This document shows, in pieces, positions 7,567-15,658 of a stretch of DNA of 64,000 bases. How positions within the stretch are numbered: the stretch's first letter is position 1; each line of letters starts with the position of its first letter. Origin of the DNA: Enterococcus aquimarinus (GTDB lineage: Bacteria; Bacillota; Bacilli; Lactobacillales; Enterococcaceae); assembly GCF_001885765.1 (NCBI RefSeq), contig NZ_JXKD01000008.1:1-64000 (forward strand), read 5' to 3'. The position numbers and the translations under genes are program-made. The notes below the pieces were generated by a model, which did not search any database, was not told where the DNA came from, and saw nothing but the letters and a program-made list of their open reading frames with translations.

Positions 7567-8889
7567 TTATTCACTTACGAAATCACCATCATTCTGTCTC
7601 TCTGGACTTTGCCAAGTACCGTCTCCGTGTCCTAGTATTGTTCTTATAGCCGGAATAAACGTCGTCACGATCGTGAGTGCGTTCATCATCCAAAATAGTA
7701 ACATGTAAAATGGCGAAAAGAGAAAATATTTAAGTTTCTTACCGTGATTATCGATGATCATACTAATGCCTAGTTGCAGGACTCCAGCAATCATTTCAAA
7801 GCTAACGAAAATCGCGTTCATTGTCAGCATCCGATAAACTCGTTCCATATCTCCCTCCATCAAAGAATGGAGTAGTAGTACAATAAATAAAAAAGAAGCG
7901 AGCCAAAAGACAAATGACCACATGATACTTAACGTCTGGTCAATAAACATGACTGTCCGTCCAATATGTTTGAAGGGATTTTGCACGATTAATTTAACAT
8001 TCGTCAGCCAAACTTCTGTCCCTCCTTTAGCCCAACGTCTGCGTTGTCGATAAAGCATCCTCAAGCTTTCCGGTACCTCCATATAAAATAAAATATCCGG
8101 GGCAAACACCGCTAACCAATCTTTACATTGATGATCCCAAGCGATACTGATATCTTCTGTTGCACGATCTTGACGAAATAGGCCCACGTCGATGAGTGCT
8201 GCTTTGCGGTACATTGTATTGGCACCGCTATAGGCGTAGAGACTTCCTAAAACACCGGCTTGCGTTCTTTTAATGATCCCAACAATACTTGAAAATTCAA
8301 CGGTTTGGGACTTCCCTAATATGGTTGTGCGATTTTTCACATCCATATTCGCAGTCACTGCTGCGATATTAAATGATTCTTGTTTGATAAAATAATTGAT
8401 ATATTTCCACAGTGCATCCGGTTCGGGTACCGTGTCAGCATCATTACTTAGAATAAACTCTCCTTTAGCAAACGCAACACCTACATTGAAAGCATGTGCT
8501 TTTCCTTTATTCTCTTCAATTCGAATCACTCGCAACTTTTCATATTTTCTCATTAACGTCTTGAGTATCTCCGGTGTTTTGTCAGTAGAGCCATCATCGA
8601 GTACTAATACTTCATAATTAGAGTAGTTCATTTCGGTCATTAAATAGTTAATCGTATGATTAATAGTAATCTCTTCATTATGTGCAGGAACCATAATCGT
8701 AATCATTGGTTCAATTTCAGTGGGAATGTCAATCCACTCCGTTTGTTTATGTTTGAATAAATATTTATAGTAAAGAACGCCAATAAACCAAGATAAACTC
8801 CCTATAATTGGATAGGTCATCAGTATTAACAATAAAAGCTTTAAGATAACATCAATAAGGGATTCGCCTGAATGAATAAAAAGAAACAT
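7567..8889 (-). CDS. Family 2 glycosyltransferase, PgaC/IcaA-like polysaccharide synthase
   Basis: This 440-residue membrane protein resembles poly-beta-1,6-N-acetylglucosamine synthases (PgaC/IcaA). An N-terminal helix pair is followed by the GT2 domain: ITIMVPAHNEE, VLDDGSTDKTPEIL, the metal-binding ILSNDADTVP, the TED catalytic motif (ATEDISIAWD) and the product-binding RQRRRWAKGG (QxxRW-type). Three or four helices follow. The ATG at 8887-8889 is chosen because GAGGAG precedes it and it directly follows the stop of the upstream PgaD-like gene; a longer frame would overlap that gene by 13 codons. Use of UDP-GlcNAc and export across the membrane are family knowledge; the actual polymer is not known. 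No deacetylase gene (icaB/pgaB) is nearby. Confidence 0.85.
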   Translation of the reverse strand: MFLFIHSGESLIDVILKLLLLILMTYPIIGSLSWFIGVLYYKYLFKHKQTEWIDIPTEIEPMITIMVPAHNEEITINHTINYLMTEMNYSNYEVLVLDDGSTDKTPEILKTLMRKYEKLRVIRIEENKGKAHAFNVGVAFAKGEFILSNDADTVPEPDALWKYINYFIKQESFNIAAVTANMDVKNRTTILGKSQTVEFSSIVGIIKRTQAGVLGSLYAYSGANTMYRKAALIDVGLFRQDRATEDISIAWDHQCKDWLAVFAPDILFYMEVPESLRMLYRQRRRWAKGGTEVWLTNVKLIVQNPFKHIGRTVMFIDQTLSIMWSFVFWLASFLFIVLLLHSLMEGDMERVYRMLTMNAIFVSFEMIAGVLQLGISMIIDNHGKKLKYFLFSPFYMLLFWMMNALTIVTTFIPAIRTILGHGDGTWQSPERQNDGDFVSE

Positions 8890-8890
8890 C

Positions 8891-9355
8891 TTACTCTCCT
8901 CTTTTATTAAAAATTTCAGTAATGTCATTATTCGCTATATTTTTTTCAGCTGAAACAATATAGAATTGAACATTTTTTCGAAAGTCTTTTTTTCCAAAAC
9001 GGTGATCATAATATTGTTCTAATGCTTCATTATTTTTTTCAATTCTATTTTTATTAATCACTATTTTTTTCTTTAGAACATTTTTATATCTATGATTATT
9101 CCAAATCGTTAGCAGTAAAAACGAAATCGTTATCACTAAAATGACGATCGTAAAAAATAGCAAGAAAAATTTCAGTGTCTTCTCATAGAAAATACCGGGG
9201 ATAAGCAACCAACAAAAAGTTGAAACAACAATCGTCCATCCAACGATCGTTAAGATACCTTGGCGTACTTTTAACATCACACTCCCACGATTAAAAAACT
9301 TATCAGAAACTAGAATCTCATCCATCTTTTTTCTAGAAACTTTTTGTTTCATCAT
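8891..9355 (-). CDS. PgaD/IcaD-like small membrane partner of the glycosyltransferase
   Basis: A 154-residue protein with a basic N-terminus (KQKVSRKK), two adjacent hydrophobic helices (about residues 36-58 and 64-88, containing GWTIVVSTFCWLLIPGIF) and a long charged cytoplasmic tail. The two-helix layout, the Trp-rich first helix with a following Pro and the position immediately before a GT2 synthase match PgaD-type accessory subunits, which in Escherichia coli join PgaC in binding c-di-GMP. The ATG at 9353-9355 has AAAGGAG 6 nt upstream. Sequence similarity to PgaD is weak by eye, so the name rests partly on context. Confidence 0.65.
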   Translation of the reverse strand: MMKQKVSRKKMDEILVSDKFFNRGSVMLKVRQGILTIVGWTIVVSTFCWLLIPGIFYEKTLKFFLLFFTIVILVITISFLLLTIWNNHRYKNVLKKKIVINKNRIEKNNEALEQYYDHRFGKKDFRKNVQFYIVSAEKNIANNDITEIFNKRGE

Positions 9356-9955
9356 AAACAGCTCCTTTATCTGTATTACCATCTAAAGTATCAATTTATT
9401 TTTTTATTTTCACACTAGTGGTACAGCGATATTTCACTAATTCCCTCATTTATGAATCTCTATACGAAAAAAAGTCCTTTAGACTGAATCTAGGATAACT
9501 TATCCAAGACCAATAAAAAGAACATCCAAATGGAGAAGCAAAAACAGCTTCTCATCAATCATTTTCTTCGATCCATCATCATGACTACGCAACAGAAACA
9601 AAGTAACTTTTTTGATCATCTCTCCAATGAAATCACTCTCTTAGGGCTAAAAAGAGCGTTTCACTGTCTCAGGTTCGAAGATATTTTGCTTCAGAACATT
9701 CTTTAAAATAGCATCGATGCACCACGAGTGATTATTTCTATTTTGAGTAAACAATTGCTTTTTTCAATAAAATAGTATAATAACCTCCATAAAAATTTTC
9801 AAGTATTTTTGTTGTGGATCCCGATTAATCGCAAGCCCCAAAATAGACTACTCGATCATTATTGATTCTTTCACTATTCTCCCCATTGCTTCCCGTAATA
9901 ATAACCTCACAAAATCGCCTCAAAGGCATTGCGAAAAGACTTGAATAGTAGCAAA
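9356..9955. other. Long AT-rich intergenic region with one doubtful small reading frame
   Basis: Nothing certain is encoded here. A plus-strand frame with ATG at 9530 and stop at 9704-9706 would give a 58-residue basic, leucine-rich peptide (MEKQKQLLINHFLRS at the start). It has no convincing ribosome site and no recognised similarity, so it may be a gene remnant. The promoter of the PgaD/PgaC-like pair must lie near 9360-9450. Confidence 0.35.
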
Positions 9956-9956
9956 A

Positions 9957-10003
9957 AAAATCACACGATTAAGAAAGGTCGTCTCTCTTAATCGTGTGAT
10001 TTT
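9957..10003 (-). terminator. Intrinsic terminator of the nucleoside operon
   Basis: AAAATCACACGATTAAG pairs with CTTAATCGTGTGATTTT around a 13-nt loop, 8 bp past the stop of the nucleoside hydrolase gene, with a T tract on the minus strand. Confidence 0.85.
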
Positions 10004-10010
10004 GATTCAA

Positions 10011-10946
10011 TTAACCTTGTCTTGCAAGATCAGTAATATATTCAAAGAATGCCTCGCGATCAACGTCGTGGACTAGATTAACCGGTCGACCAGTTTCGTC
10101 TGGATACGTTTGGCCTTGGCTGACGCCGTGCGCGTGAACTTTAGAACGTACGACTTCTTTTTGAATCAAGGATTCCTCGCCAAAAGCAACGGCAGTTAAA
10201 ACGTCCCATAAGAAGTACGTCGAATTGGTTTGGAAATGAACGAGTGGGGGAACGATTGCATACGCTTGTCCTAAGAAATCGATGCCTTCATCTTTTCTTT
10301 TTGACGCCCACATTTGACGAATATCATTGGTTAAGGGCACTTTATTCGTGCTCTCAAGTGCGACTAAATCAATTTCAATCGTTGATTCCCAGACACGTGC
10401 CACCGCTTCTGGATCCCAAAAGGCATTCCACTCTGCTGTTCCGTCATGTTCAGGTTCTTCAACGTTGCCTTTTTCAAGGAACGTGCCACCCATCCAATAG
10501 AGTTTATTGATTTTTTCTTCGATCGTTGGATCCACGTCTAATGCCCGTGCTAAATCGGTTAATGGACCGACAAAGACTAAATCAATTTTTTCGGTTTGTG
10601 CTTTTAATGTTTCAACTAAGTGGAGATGGGCCGGTAAATATGACACAACAGTCTCCACTTTGCCACTTTCATTTAAAATTGGTAATGCATCGACTGTGAA
10701 GGCATGCATGCGCCAATCTTTGGGAAAGGGATTTTGGGGTCTAGAATTTGAAGCGGAAACCGTAATTTTTTGACCGTGTCCAAATTTATCAATAATTTTT
10801 TGACTTGCTAAAACAGCAGGCTCTAAATAACAATCGGCTGGAATCACGCCAACAGCGACGATTTCGACTTCTTTCATTTGGAGCATTAAAAATAATGTGA
10901 CTAAGTCATCGACTCCGCCATCGTGATTTAAGTAAACTTTACGCAT
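10011..10946 (-). CDS. Inosine-uridine preferring nucleoside hydrolase family protein
   Basis: A 311-residue nucleoside hydrolase (PF01156) that would split the N-glycosidic bond of ribonucleosides into base and ribose in the cytoplasm. The N-terminal NHDGGVDDLVTLFL corresponds to the family's DxDxGxDD calcium/ribose motif, with the first Asp replaced by Asn and the later Asp pair intact. DLVFVGPLTDLARAL and YWMGGTFLEKGNV follow the family pattern, and EWNAFWDPEAVARVW matches the conserved N-x-x-x-D-P-E-A region. AAGGAG precedes the ATG. It lies 11 bp after a nucleoside-type binding lipoprotein gene, so uptake and cleavage of nucleosides are coupled. The Asn substitution could shift specificity. 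Confidence 0.9.
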   Translation of the reverse strand: MRKVYLNHDGGVDDLVTLFLMLQMKEVEIVAVGVIPADCYLEPAVLASQKIIDKFGHGQKITVSASNSRPQNPFPKDWRMHAFTVDALPILNESGKVETVVSYLPAHLHLVETLKAQTEKIDLVFVGPLTDLARALDVDPTIEEKINKLYWMGGTFLEKGNVEEPEHDGTAEWNAFWDPEAVARVWESTIEIDLVALESTNKVPLTNDIRQMWASKRKDEGIDFLGQAYAIVPPLVHFQTNSTYFLWDVLTAVAFGEESLIQKEVVRSKVHAHGVSQGQTYPDETGRPVNLVHDVDREAFFEYITDLARQG

Positions 10947-10957
10947 GGGTGTTCTCC

Positions 10958-12031
10958 TTACTTCACTGTATTTTCGACGGTGATTTCACCATCAATGATT
11001 GCTTGACGCGCTGTTTCAACGGCTGCTTGGACTTCTTCTGAAAGCTGACCTTTGGTAATTCCCACACCATTCGCTTCTAAACCATAGACAATGTGCTCGC
11101 CACCTGGGAACGTTCCTTCATTCGCTTTATTCGCTAAGTCTTTGACTGTTTGACCAACTTGTTTCAAAGTAGACGTTAAGGTGAAGTTTTCTTCTTTGCC
11201 GTCTTTTTTGTAATAGCCATCTTCCGTTTGATCACGGTCAACGCCAATTACCCAAACTTTTTTGTCTTGTGATTCATTGATTGATTTTGCTTCTTGGAAC
11301 AAGCCATTTCCTGTTGCACCCGCTGCTGCATAGATGATATCGATACCTGATGCATACATTGCTTGTGCGATGGCCCGTCCTTTATCTGGTGCATCAAAAG
11401 CGCCCGCATATTGAGAAACAACGGTAATTTCTTTGTTTAATGCTTTCGCACCATCCGCGACTCCTTGACGAAATCCTGCGTCAAATTCTTCTACGACAGC
11501 TACTTGCACGCCGCCTAAGAAGCCGATTTGATTCGTTGTTGTCGTGTATGCTGCAGAGAGTCCAGCTAGATAAGCTGCTTCATTTGATTGGAAAGTCGCT
11601 GATACCACATTATCGATATTCTCAATAACTTCATCCACCATGACAAAATGGATATCTGGATTGGCTTTAGCTTGTTCTTCAACTGCTGAGACAAGTTTGT
11701 ACCCAATACCAAAAATTGTTTCAAAACCTGCATTTAACGCTTGATCAATGTTCGGAATATAATCCGATTCATTCGAAGATTGGAAATATTGATAGCCGGC
11801 ATTGCCTTGTTCAAGCGCGTGCTCTGCTCCCCACTCAACCATTCCTTCCCAAGCCGATTGATTGAATGAACGATCATCGACACCGTTCGTATCGGTAATT
11901 AAGGCTGCCGTTTTAACAGCGCTGTTGCCTTCTGATTGGGTGTTCGATTCAGTTGATGCGCCGGCACTACCACATGCGGCTAATAACAGCGTACTTGCTG
12001 TGAATAATAAACTCATTTTGCTAAATTTCAT
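10958..12031 (-). CDS. BMP family substrate-binding lipoprotein (nucleoside-type ABC importer)
   Basis: A 357-residue extracellular lipoprotein of the BMP/Med/PnrA family, whose studied members bind purine or other nucleosides for an ABC importer. The signal peptide ends in LLLAAC with Cys20 as the lipidation site. The mature domain has the family sequence ALITDTNGVDDRSFNQSAWEG, then GIGYKLVSAVEEQAK and AAAGATGNGLFQEAK. No permease or ATPase genes of this transporter are adjacent, so it must share components encoded elsewhere. It is followed by a nucleoside hydrolase gene and preceded by a good sigma-A promoter at 12151-12178. AGGAGG lies just upstream of the ATG. Confidence 0.9.
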   Translation of the reverse strand: MKFSKMSLLFTASTLLLAACGSAGASTESNTQSEGNSAVKTAALITDTNGVDDRSFNQSAWEGMVEWGAEHALEQGNAGYQYFQSSNESDYIPNIDQALNAGFETIFGIGYKLVSAVEEQAKANPDIHFVMVDEVIENIDNVVSATFQSNEAAYLAGLSAAYTTTTNQIGFLGGVQVAVVEEFDAGFRQGVADGAKALNKEITVVSQYAGAFDAPDKGRAIAQAMYASGIDIIYAAAGATGNGLFQEAKSINESQDKKVWVIGVDRDQTEDGYYKKDGKEENFTLTSTLKQVGQTVKDLANKANEGTFPGGEHIVYGLEANGVGITKGQLSEEVQAAVETARQAIIDGEITVENTVK

Positions 12032-12150
12032 GAATGATTTTCCTCCTAGAATCGTTAATTGTCTTTAATTCAGAACTAAAAACAAATTATTTTTCTTTTT
12101 TATCATTTAAATCCACTGAAAACCGTACAATAAAAATGACTACTTGATGA

Positions 12151-12178
12151 ATTATACTGATTCACAAACATTTGTAAA
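12151..12178 (-). promoter_or_regulatory. Sigma-A promoter with palindrome in the spacer, nucleoside operon
   Basis: On the minus strand TTTACA and TATAAT are separated by 16 bp. The -35 and the first part of the spacer form an inverted repeat TTTACAAA-TG-TTTGTGAA (7 of 8 matching), a plausible repressor site. Confidence 0.65.
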
Positions 12179-12290
12179 GTTATTTCAGTTAATTCTTATA
12201 TTTTTCATGAAATTTTCATCTAAAAATAAGCTAAAACCGAACATTAAATCAACGGAAGGGGTTTATTGTCGTTTTATCTGCGATTAAGTC

Positions 12291-12324
12291 AAAAAAAGAA
12301 CAGTGTGGATTACACACTGTTCTT
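12291..12324 (-). terminator. Intrinsic terminator, probably of the mgl operon
   Basis: AAGAACAGTGTG pairs perfectly with CACACTGTTCTT around a 5-nt loop and is followed on the minus strand by seven T. It now lies 480 bp past mglC because the 421-bp element at 12338-12758 sits between them. Confidence 0.85.
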
Positions 12325-12337
12325 ACTTGTTATTCGT

Positions 12338-12758
12338 GGTTGTATAACTTTTAGTGTTGATGACTGATTTCAGTATCTTTCTTCAACACTTTATTTAGGA
12401 TAGTTTATTTTTAGCGATGATGGGCTCATCACTAAACTATTTTCTTTTATCATTTCTTTCATTTTTTACAAAATATGCAACAAAATGAGATTAGGCACTA
12501 GCGAACCGGAGAAAAACGCCTTGTGTCGGCTGCGTCAAAAGACGAAATGTGAATTACTCTAGGTTCGTGCTTCAGCACTTACCTAGAGTTTGAAGCTTTC
12601 GAGCTGAACGTCACGCAGAGGCCTGATACTGTATCCGTAACTCGCTTTGCTCGAACGGCTTCAGCAACTCTAGGCTCGAAGCGGTCTCGTAGCCCTCACA
12701 CAAGGCGATTTTTCATAGGGTAGCGTGAGATTCCAACAACACCATTTGGTGAAGAGCC
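12338..12758. mobile_element. 421-bp non-autonomous element with ISL3-like ends, copy 1
   Basis: The left end GGTTGTATAACTTTTAGTG and the right end, read inward as GGCTCTTCACCAAATGG followed by TGTTGTTGG, share GG.T.T and a GTGTTG.TG block, giving imperfect terminal inverted repeats of about 27 bp like those of ISL3-family insertion sequences. The flanking 8-mers TTATTCGT and TATTTCGT match at 6 of 8 positions, like a decayed target duplication. There is no transposase. The interior folds strongly: CGCCTTGTGT (12517-12526) pairs with 12698-12707, CTCTAGGT with ACCTAGAG (12557-12564 and 12581-12588), and CGTC-AAAA-GACG is a small hairpin. A 420-bp second copy is at 36149-36568. Assignment to ISL3 is inference from the ends. 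Confidence 0.8.
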
Positions 12759-12803
12759 TATTTCGTTTATCACCCTCAACTATTTTTGGTTTAAGATTGG
12801 CAA

Positions 12804-14033
12804 TTAGTTTTTACGGTGTTTCATCAAATCAATCGCCACGGCTACAGCAATGATAATTCCTTTGATGACTTGTTGCCACATTGGACTAACGGCGATGAAC
12901 TGCAGTCCGTATTGAATGACGGTGAAGATTAAGACCCCACTGACAATCCCACTGACTTTCCCAACGCCCCCACTTAAGGACACGCCCCCTACCACACAGG
13001 CGGCGATGGCATCCAGTTCATAAGAGTTCCCGTAGTTATTGGTGGCACCTGCTGTCCGAGCGGCTTCTAAAACCCCTGCAATTCCATATAGGACGGCAGC
13101 TAAAATGAAGATGCCCATCGTTGTTTTGAAAACATTCACGCCTGAAACAACAGCTGCTTCACGATTTCCGCCGATCGCATAGACATTTTTACCAAAAACG
13201 GTTTTATTTAAAATAAACCAGACGAGTAAAATGAAGAGAATGGCAATTGGGACTAGAATTGAAATACCTGGGAAATCCCCAATTTGTAGTAATTTCTTTT
13301 GTCCGAGGATCACAAAGTCTTTACGAATCCCACCGATTGGTTGCGATTTGTTCGGTTCCATATCAAAGTATAGGGAAGTCACGCCGTAAACAATAACGGA
13401 AACGGCTAAGGTCGCAATAAATGGATGCATGCCAAACTTCGCGACAAGGAACCCATTTAGTAGTCCAAAAATCGCAGTGGCAATCACCGCAATAATAATC
13501 GGTAAAATAACCGGTAACATTGGTAAATCCGGGAAAAAGCGATTCGCGTAGTCGGGATTTTGTAACATCGACGTTGAAACAACGGCCGCTAGTCCGACCA
13601 TCCGTCCCGCTGAAAGGTCTGTTCCGGCAATTAATAACGTAAAACAAATCCCTAAGGCTACAATCATTTTGGTGGAAGACATGGTTAAAATATCGAGCAG
13701 CACGTTTAACTGCATAAAACGTGGTTCAATGACCATAATGACAACGACTAACAGCAATAAAGATAAAATAATCGCATTATTTAATAAAAAGGTCTTCGCT
13801 GTTTCTTGTGAAATTTCGACTTCCCCATCGCGATACTTTCTGGCAAACATTTGATTACTACCAAAGTACAGCGCACCCGCACCGACCATTCCTACATAAA
13901 TGGCTAATTCATAAAAAACATTTGGGTTTAAGGTGTACCATAAGACCACGGATAATGCTAAAATGACGGCCCCGACAATCGCAAAGAATAAGCCGAACTG
14001 TTTTCGAGGCAAAATTTTGACTTGTGTTTCCAT
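12804..14033 (-). CDS. mglC: Galactose/methyl-galactoside ABC transporter permease
   Basis: A 409-residue permease of the ribose/galactose (BPD_transp_2, PF02653) family that forms the membrane channel with MglA and MglB. It has about ten hydrophobic segments; ALGICFTLLIAGTDLSAGRMVGL contains the family's D-L-S-x-G motif, and NREAAVVSGVNVFKT and SLSGGVGKVSG are typical. It is longer than the Escherichia coli homologue because of two extra N-terminal helices. The ATG at 14031-14033 directly follows the stop of mglA; a longer frame would overlap mglA by 16 codons. It ends the mglB-mglA-mglC operon; the 421-bp element lies 45 bp downstream. Confidence 0.92.
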   Translation of the reverse strand: METQVKILPRKQFGLFFAIVGAVILALSVVLWYTLNPNVFYELAIYVGMVGAGALYFGSNQMFARKYRDGEVEISQETAKTFLLNNAIILSLLLLVVVIMVIEPRFMQLNVLLDILTMSSTKMIVALGICFTLLIAGTDLSAGRMVGLAAVVSTSMLQNPDYANRFFPDLPMLPVILPIIIAVIATAIFGLLNGFLVAKFGMHPFIATLAVSVIVYGVTSLYFDMEPNKSQPIGGIRKDFVILGQKKLLQIGDFPGISILVPIAILFILLVWFILNKTVFGKNVYAIGGNREAAVVSGVNVFKTTMGIFILAAVLYGIAGVLEAARTAGATNNYGNSYELDAIAACVVGGVSLSGGVGKVSGIVSGVLIFTVIQYGLQFIAVSPMWQQVIKGIIIAVAVAIDLMKHRKN

Positions 14034-14034
14034 A

Positions 14035-15570
14035 TTATAACCCCTCACTTTCTTCCAATAAATCAGGTTCTTTTTCGGCAAAACGGGTTGCGTAATCCAT
14101 AATTTGGACCGAATCGGCTTCGCTTGCTTCGAGAATCCCTGTCACGCGTCCTTCTGCCATGACCATCACTCGATCAGACATTCCGAGTAGTTCTGGCATT
14201 TCTGAAGAAATCATAATAATCGATTTCCCCGCTTCGACTAACTTATGCATAATCGTATAAATTTCAAATTTCGCCCCAACATCAATGCCGCGCGTCGGCT
14301 CATCTAAAATTAAAATATCAGGATCCGTTAATAACCAACGAGCGAGCAACACTTTTTGCTGGTTCCCCCCTGAGAGATTTCGAATCAGTTCCTCCATATT
14401 TGGCGTTTTTGTTCGCAACTCGCGATTGGCTTTTTCCGCTGCTTCTAAGCGTTCATGATTATTTAAGACACCCGCATGGGCATAGGATTTTTGATTCACA
14501 ATGACCGTATTATCTAAAATCGATAAGACGCCAAAAATCCCCGTTGCACGCCGTTCTTCTGTTAATAGAGCAATCCGATTTTGAATGGCATCTTTTGGAT
14601 GACGAATTTTAAGTTCTTTGCCGTCTTTTTCAAGGCTGCCTGAATGAATGCCACGGAGACCAAAAATCGCTTCGACCAGTTCCGTTCGTTGCGCGCCAAC
14701 GAGTCCGCCAATTCCTAAGATTTCGCCTTTTCGAAGTTCAAAGTTGACCTTTTTAAAGGATTTTGGATCGTTTGCGGTTAATTCGTGACACTTCAACACC
14801 ACTTCCGTTGATGGAGTATAGTGTTTTTCAGGGAAGCGTTGCGTCATGTCGCGTCCGACCATCTTTTTAATGATTAAATCGGTGGTTAATTCTTTGGCGG
14901 GCCAAGTCCCTACGTACTGGCCATCGCGCATAATGGTGACATCATCGGAAATTTTTAGAATCTCTTCCATTTTGTGCGAAATATAAATAATTGCGACGCC
15001 ACGATCTTGTAACGAACGAATAATCTTAAATAAATGCTTCGTTTCATTTTCCGTGAGAGATGACGTTGGTTCGTCCATAATAATAATTTTAGAATGATAG
15101 CTCACGGCTTTAGCGATTTCGACAAGTTGTAAGGTCGAAGGGGACAACGATCCCGCTAATGCCTCTGGATCGACATTTAATTCTAGTTCTTTAAATAATT
15201 CTTCCGTCTTACGAATCATCTCCTTGCGATCGACCACGATGCCTTTCATTGGAAAGCGACCTAACCAAATATTTTCCATCACGGGTCGAAACGGGATTGG
15301 ATGCAACTCTTGGTGAATCATTGACACGCCTAAATCTAACGCTTGTTTGGAGTTCATGATTTCTTCTTTTGTGCCATCCAAAATAATTTCGCCACCATCT
15401 TCATGGTAAATCCCAAAAAGACATTTCATTAAGGTGGATTTTCCTGCACCATTTTCACCCATTAAGGCATGAACGGAACCTTTACGAACAGTCAAACTAA
15501 CCCCATCTAAGGCTTTGACTCCTGGGAATTCTTTTACGATGTTTTTCATCTCTAATATGACATCAGACAT
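14035..15570 (-). CDS. mglA: Galactose/methyl-galactoside ABC transporter ATP-binding protein
   Basis: A 511-residue double ABC ATPase typical of monosaccharide importers. The first half has Walker A GENGAGKST (residues 38-46), a degenerate signature LSPSTLQLVEIAKA and Walker B IIIMDEPTSSL. The second half has a degenerate Walker A (GGLVGAQRTEL), the signature LSGGNQQKVLLARWL and ILILDEPTRGIDVG. This asymmetry is normal for RbsA/MglA. GGGAG precedes the ATG. A stable hairpin in the 88-bp gap after mglB (15616-15650) probably lets the binding protein be made in excess. Confidence 0.95.
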   Translation of the reverse strand: MSDVILEMKNIVKEFPGVKALDGVSLTVRKGSVHALMGENGAGKSTLMKCLFGIYHEDGGEIILDGTKEEIMNSKQALDLGVSMIHQELHPIPFRPVMENIWLGRFPMKGIVVDRKEMIRKTEELFKELELNVDPEALAGSLSPSTLQLVEIAKAVSYHSKIIIMDEPTSSLTENETKHLFKIIRSLQDRGVAIIYISHKMEEILKISDDVTIMRDGQYVGTWPAKELTTDLIIKKMVGRDMTQRFPEKHYTPSTEVVLKCHELTANDPKSFKKVNFELRKGEILGIGGLVGAQRTELVEAIFGLRGIHSGSLEKDGKELKIRHPKDAIQNRIALLTEERRATGIFGVLSILDNTVIVNQKSYAHAGVLNNHERLEAAEKANRELRTKTPNMEELIRNLSGGNQQKVLLARWLLTDPDILILDEPTRGIDVGAKFEIYTIMHKLVEAGKSIIMISSEMPELLGMSDRVMVMAEGRVTGILEASEADSVQIMDYATRFAEKEPDLLEESEGL

Positions 15571-15615
15571 ACTCCCATTCCCTTTCTCTTTCGATATTTT
15601 CGATAAATGATTGAA

Positions 15616-15650
15616 GTTGAGCTAAAAGTGAATCACCCTTTTAGCTCAAC
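15616..15650 (-). other. Intercistronic hairpin between mglB and mglA
   Basis: GTTGAGCTAAAAG pairs perfectly with CTTTTAGCTCAAC around a 9-nt loop. No T run follows on the minus strand, so it is more likely an mRNA-stabilising or partial-termination structure protecting the mglB transcript than a full terminator. Confidence 0.6.
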
Positions 15651-15658
15651 TCACTTCA

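Noticed and set aside
9530-9706. 58-codon plus-strand frame in the long gap before the nucleoside operon
   Set aside because: It has no ribosome site or recognisable similarity, so it is mentioned only within the intergenic entry and not called as a gene.
12032-12150. Purine riboswitch before the nucleoside operon
   Set aside because: The leader between the promoter and the lipoprotein gene is AT-rich and shows no three-way junction or conserved purine-aptamer sequences.
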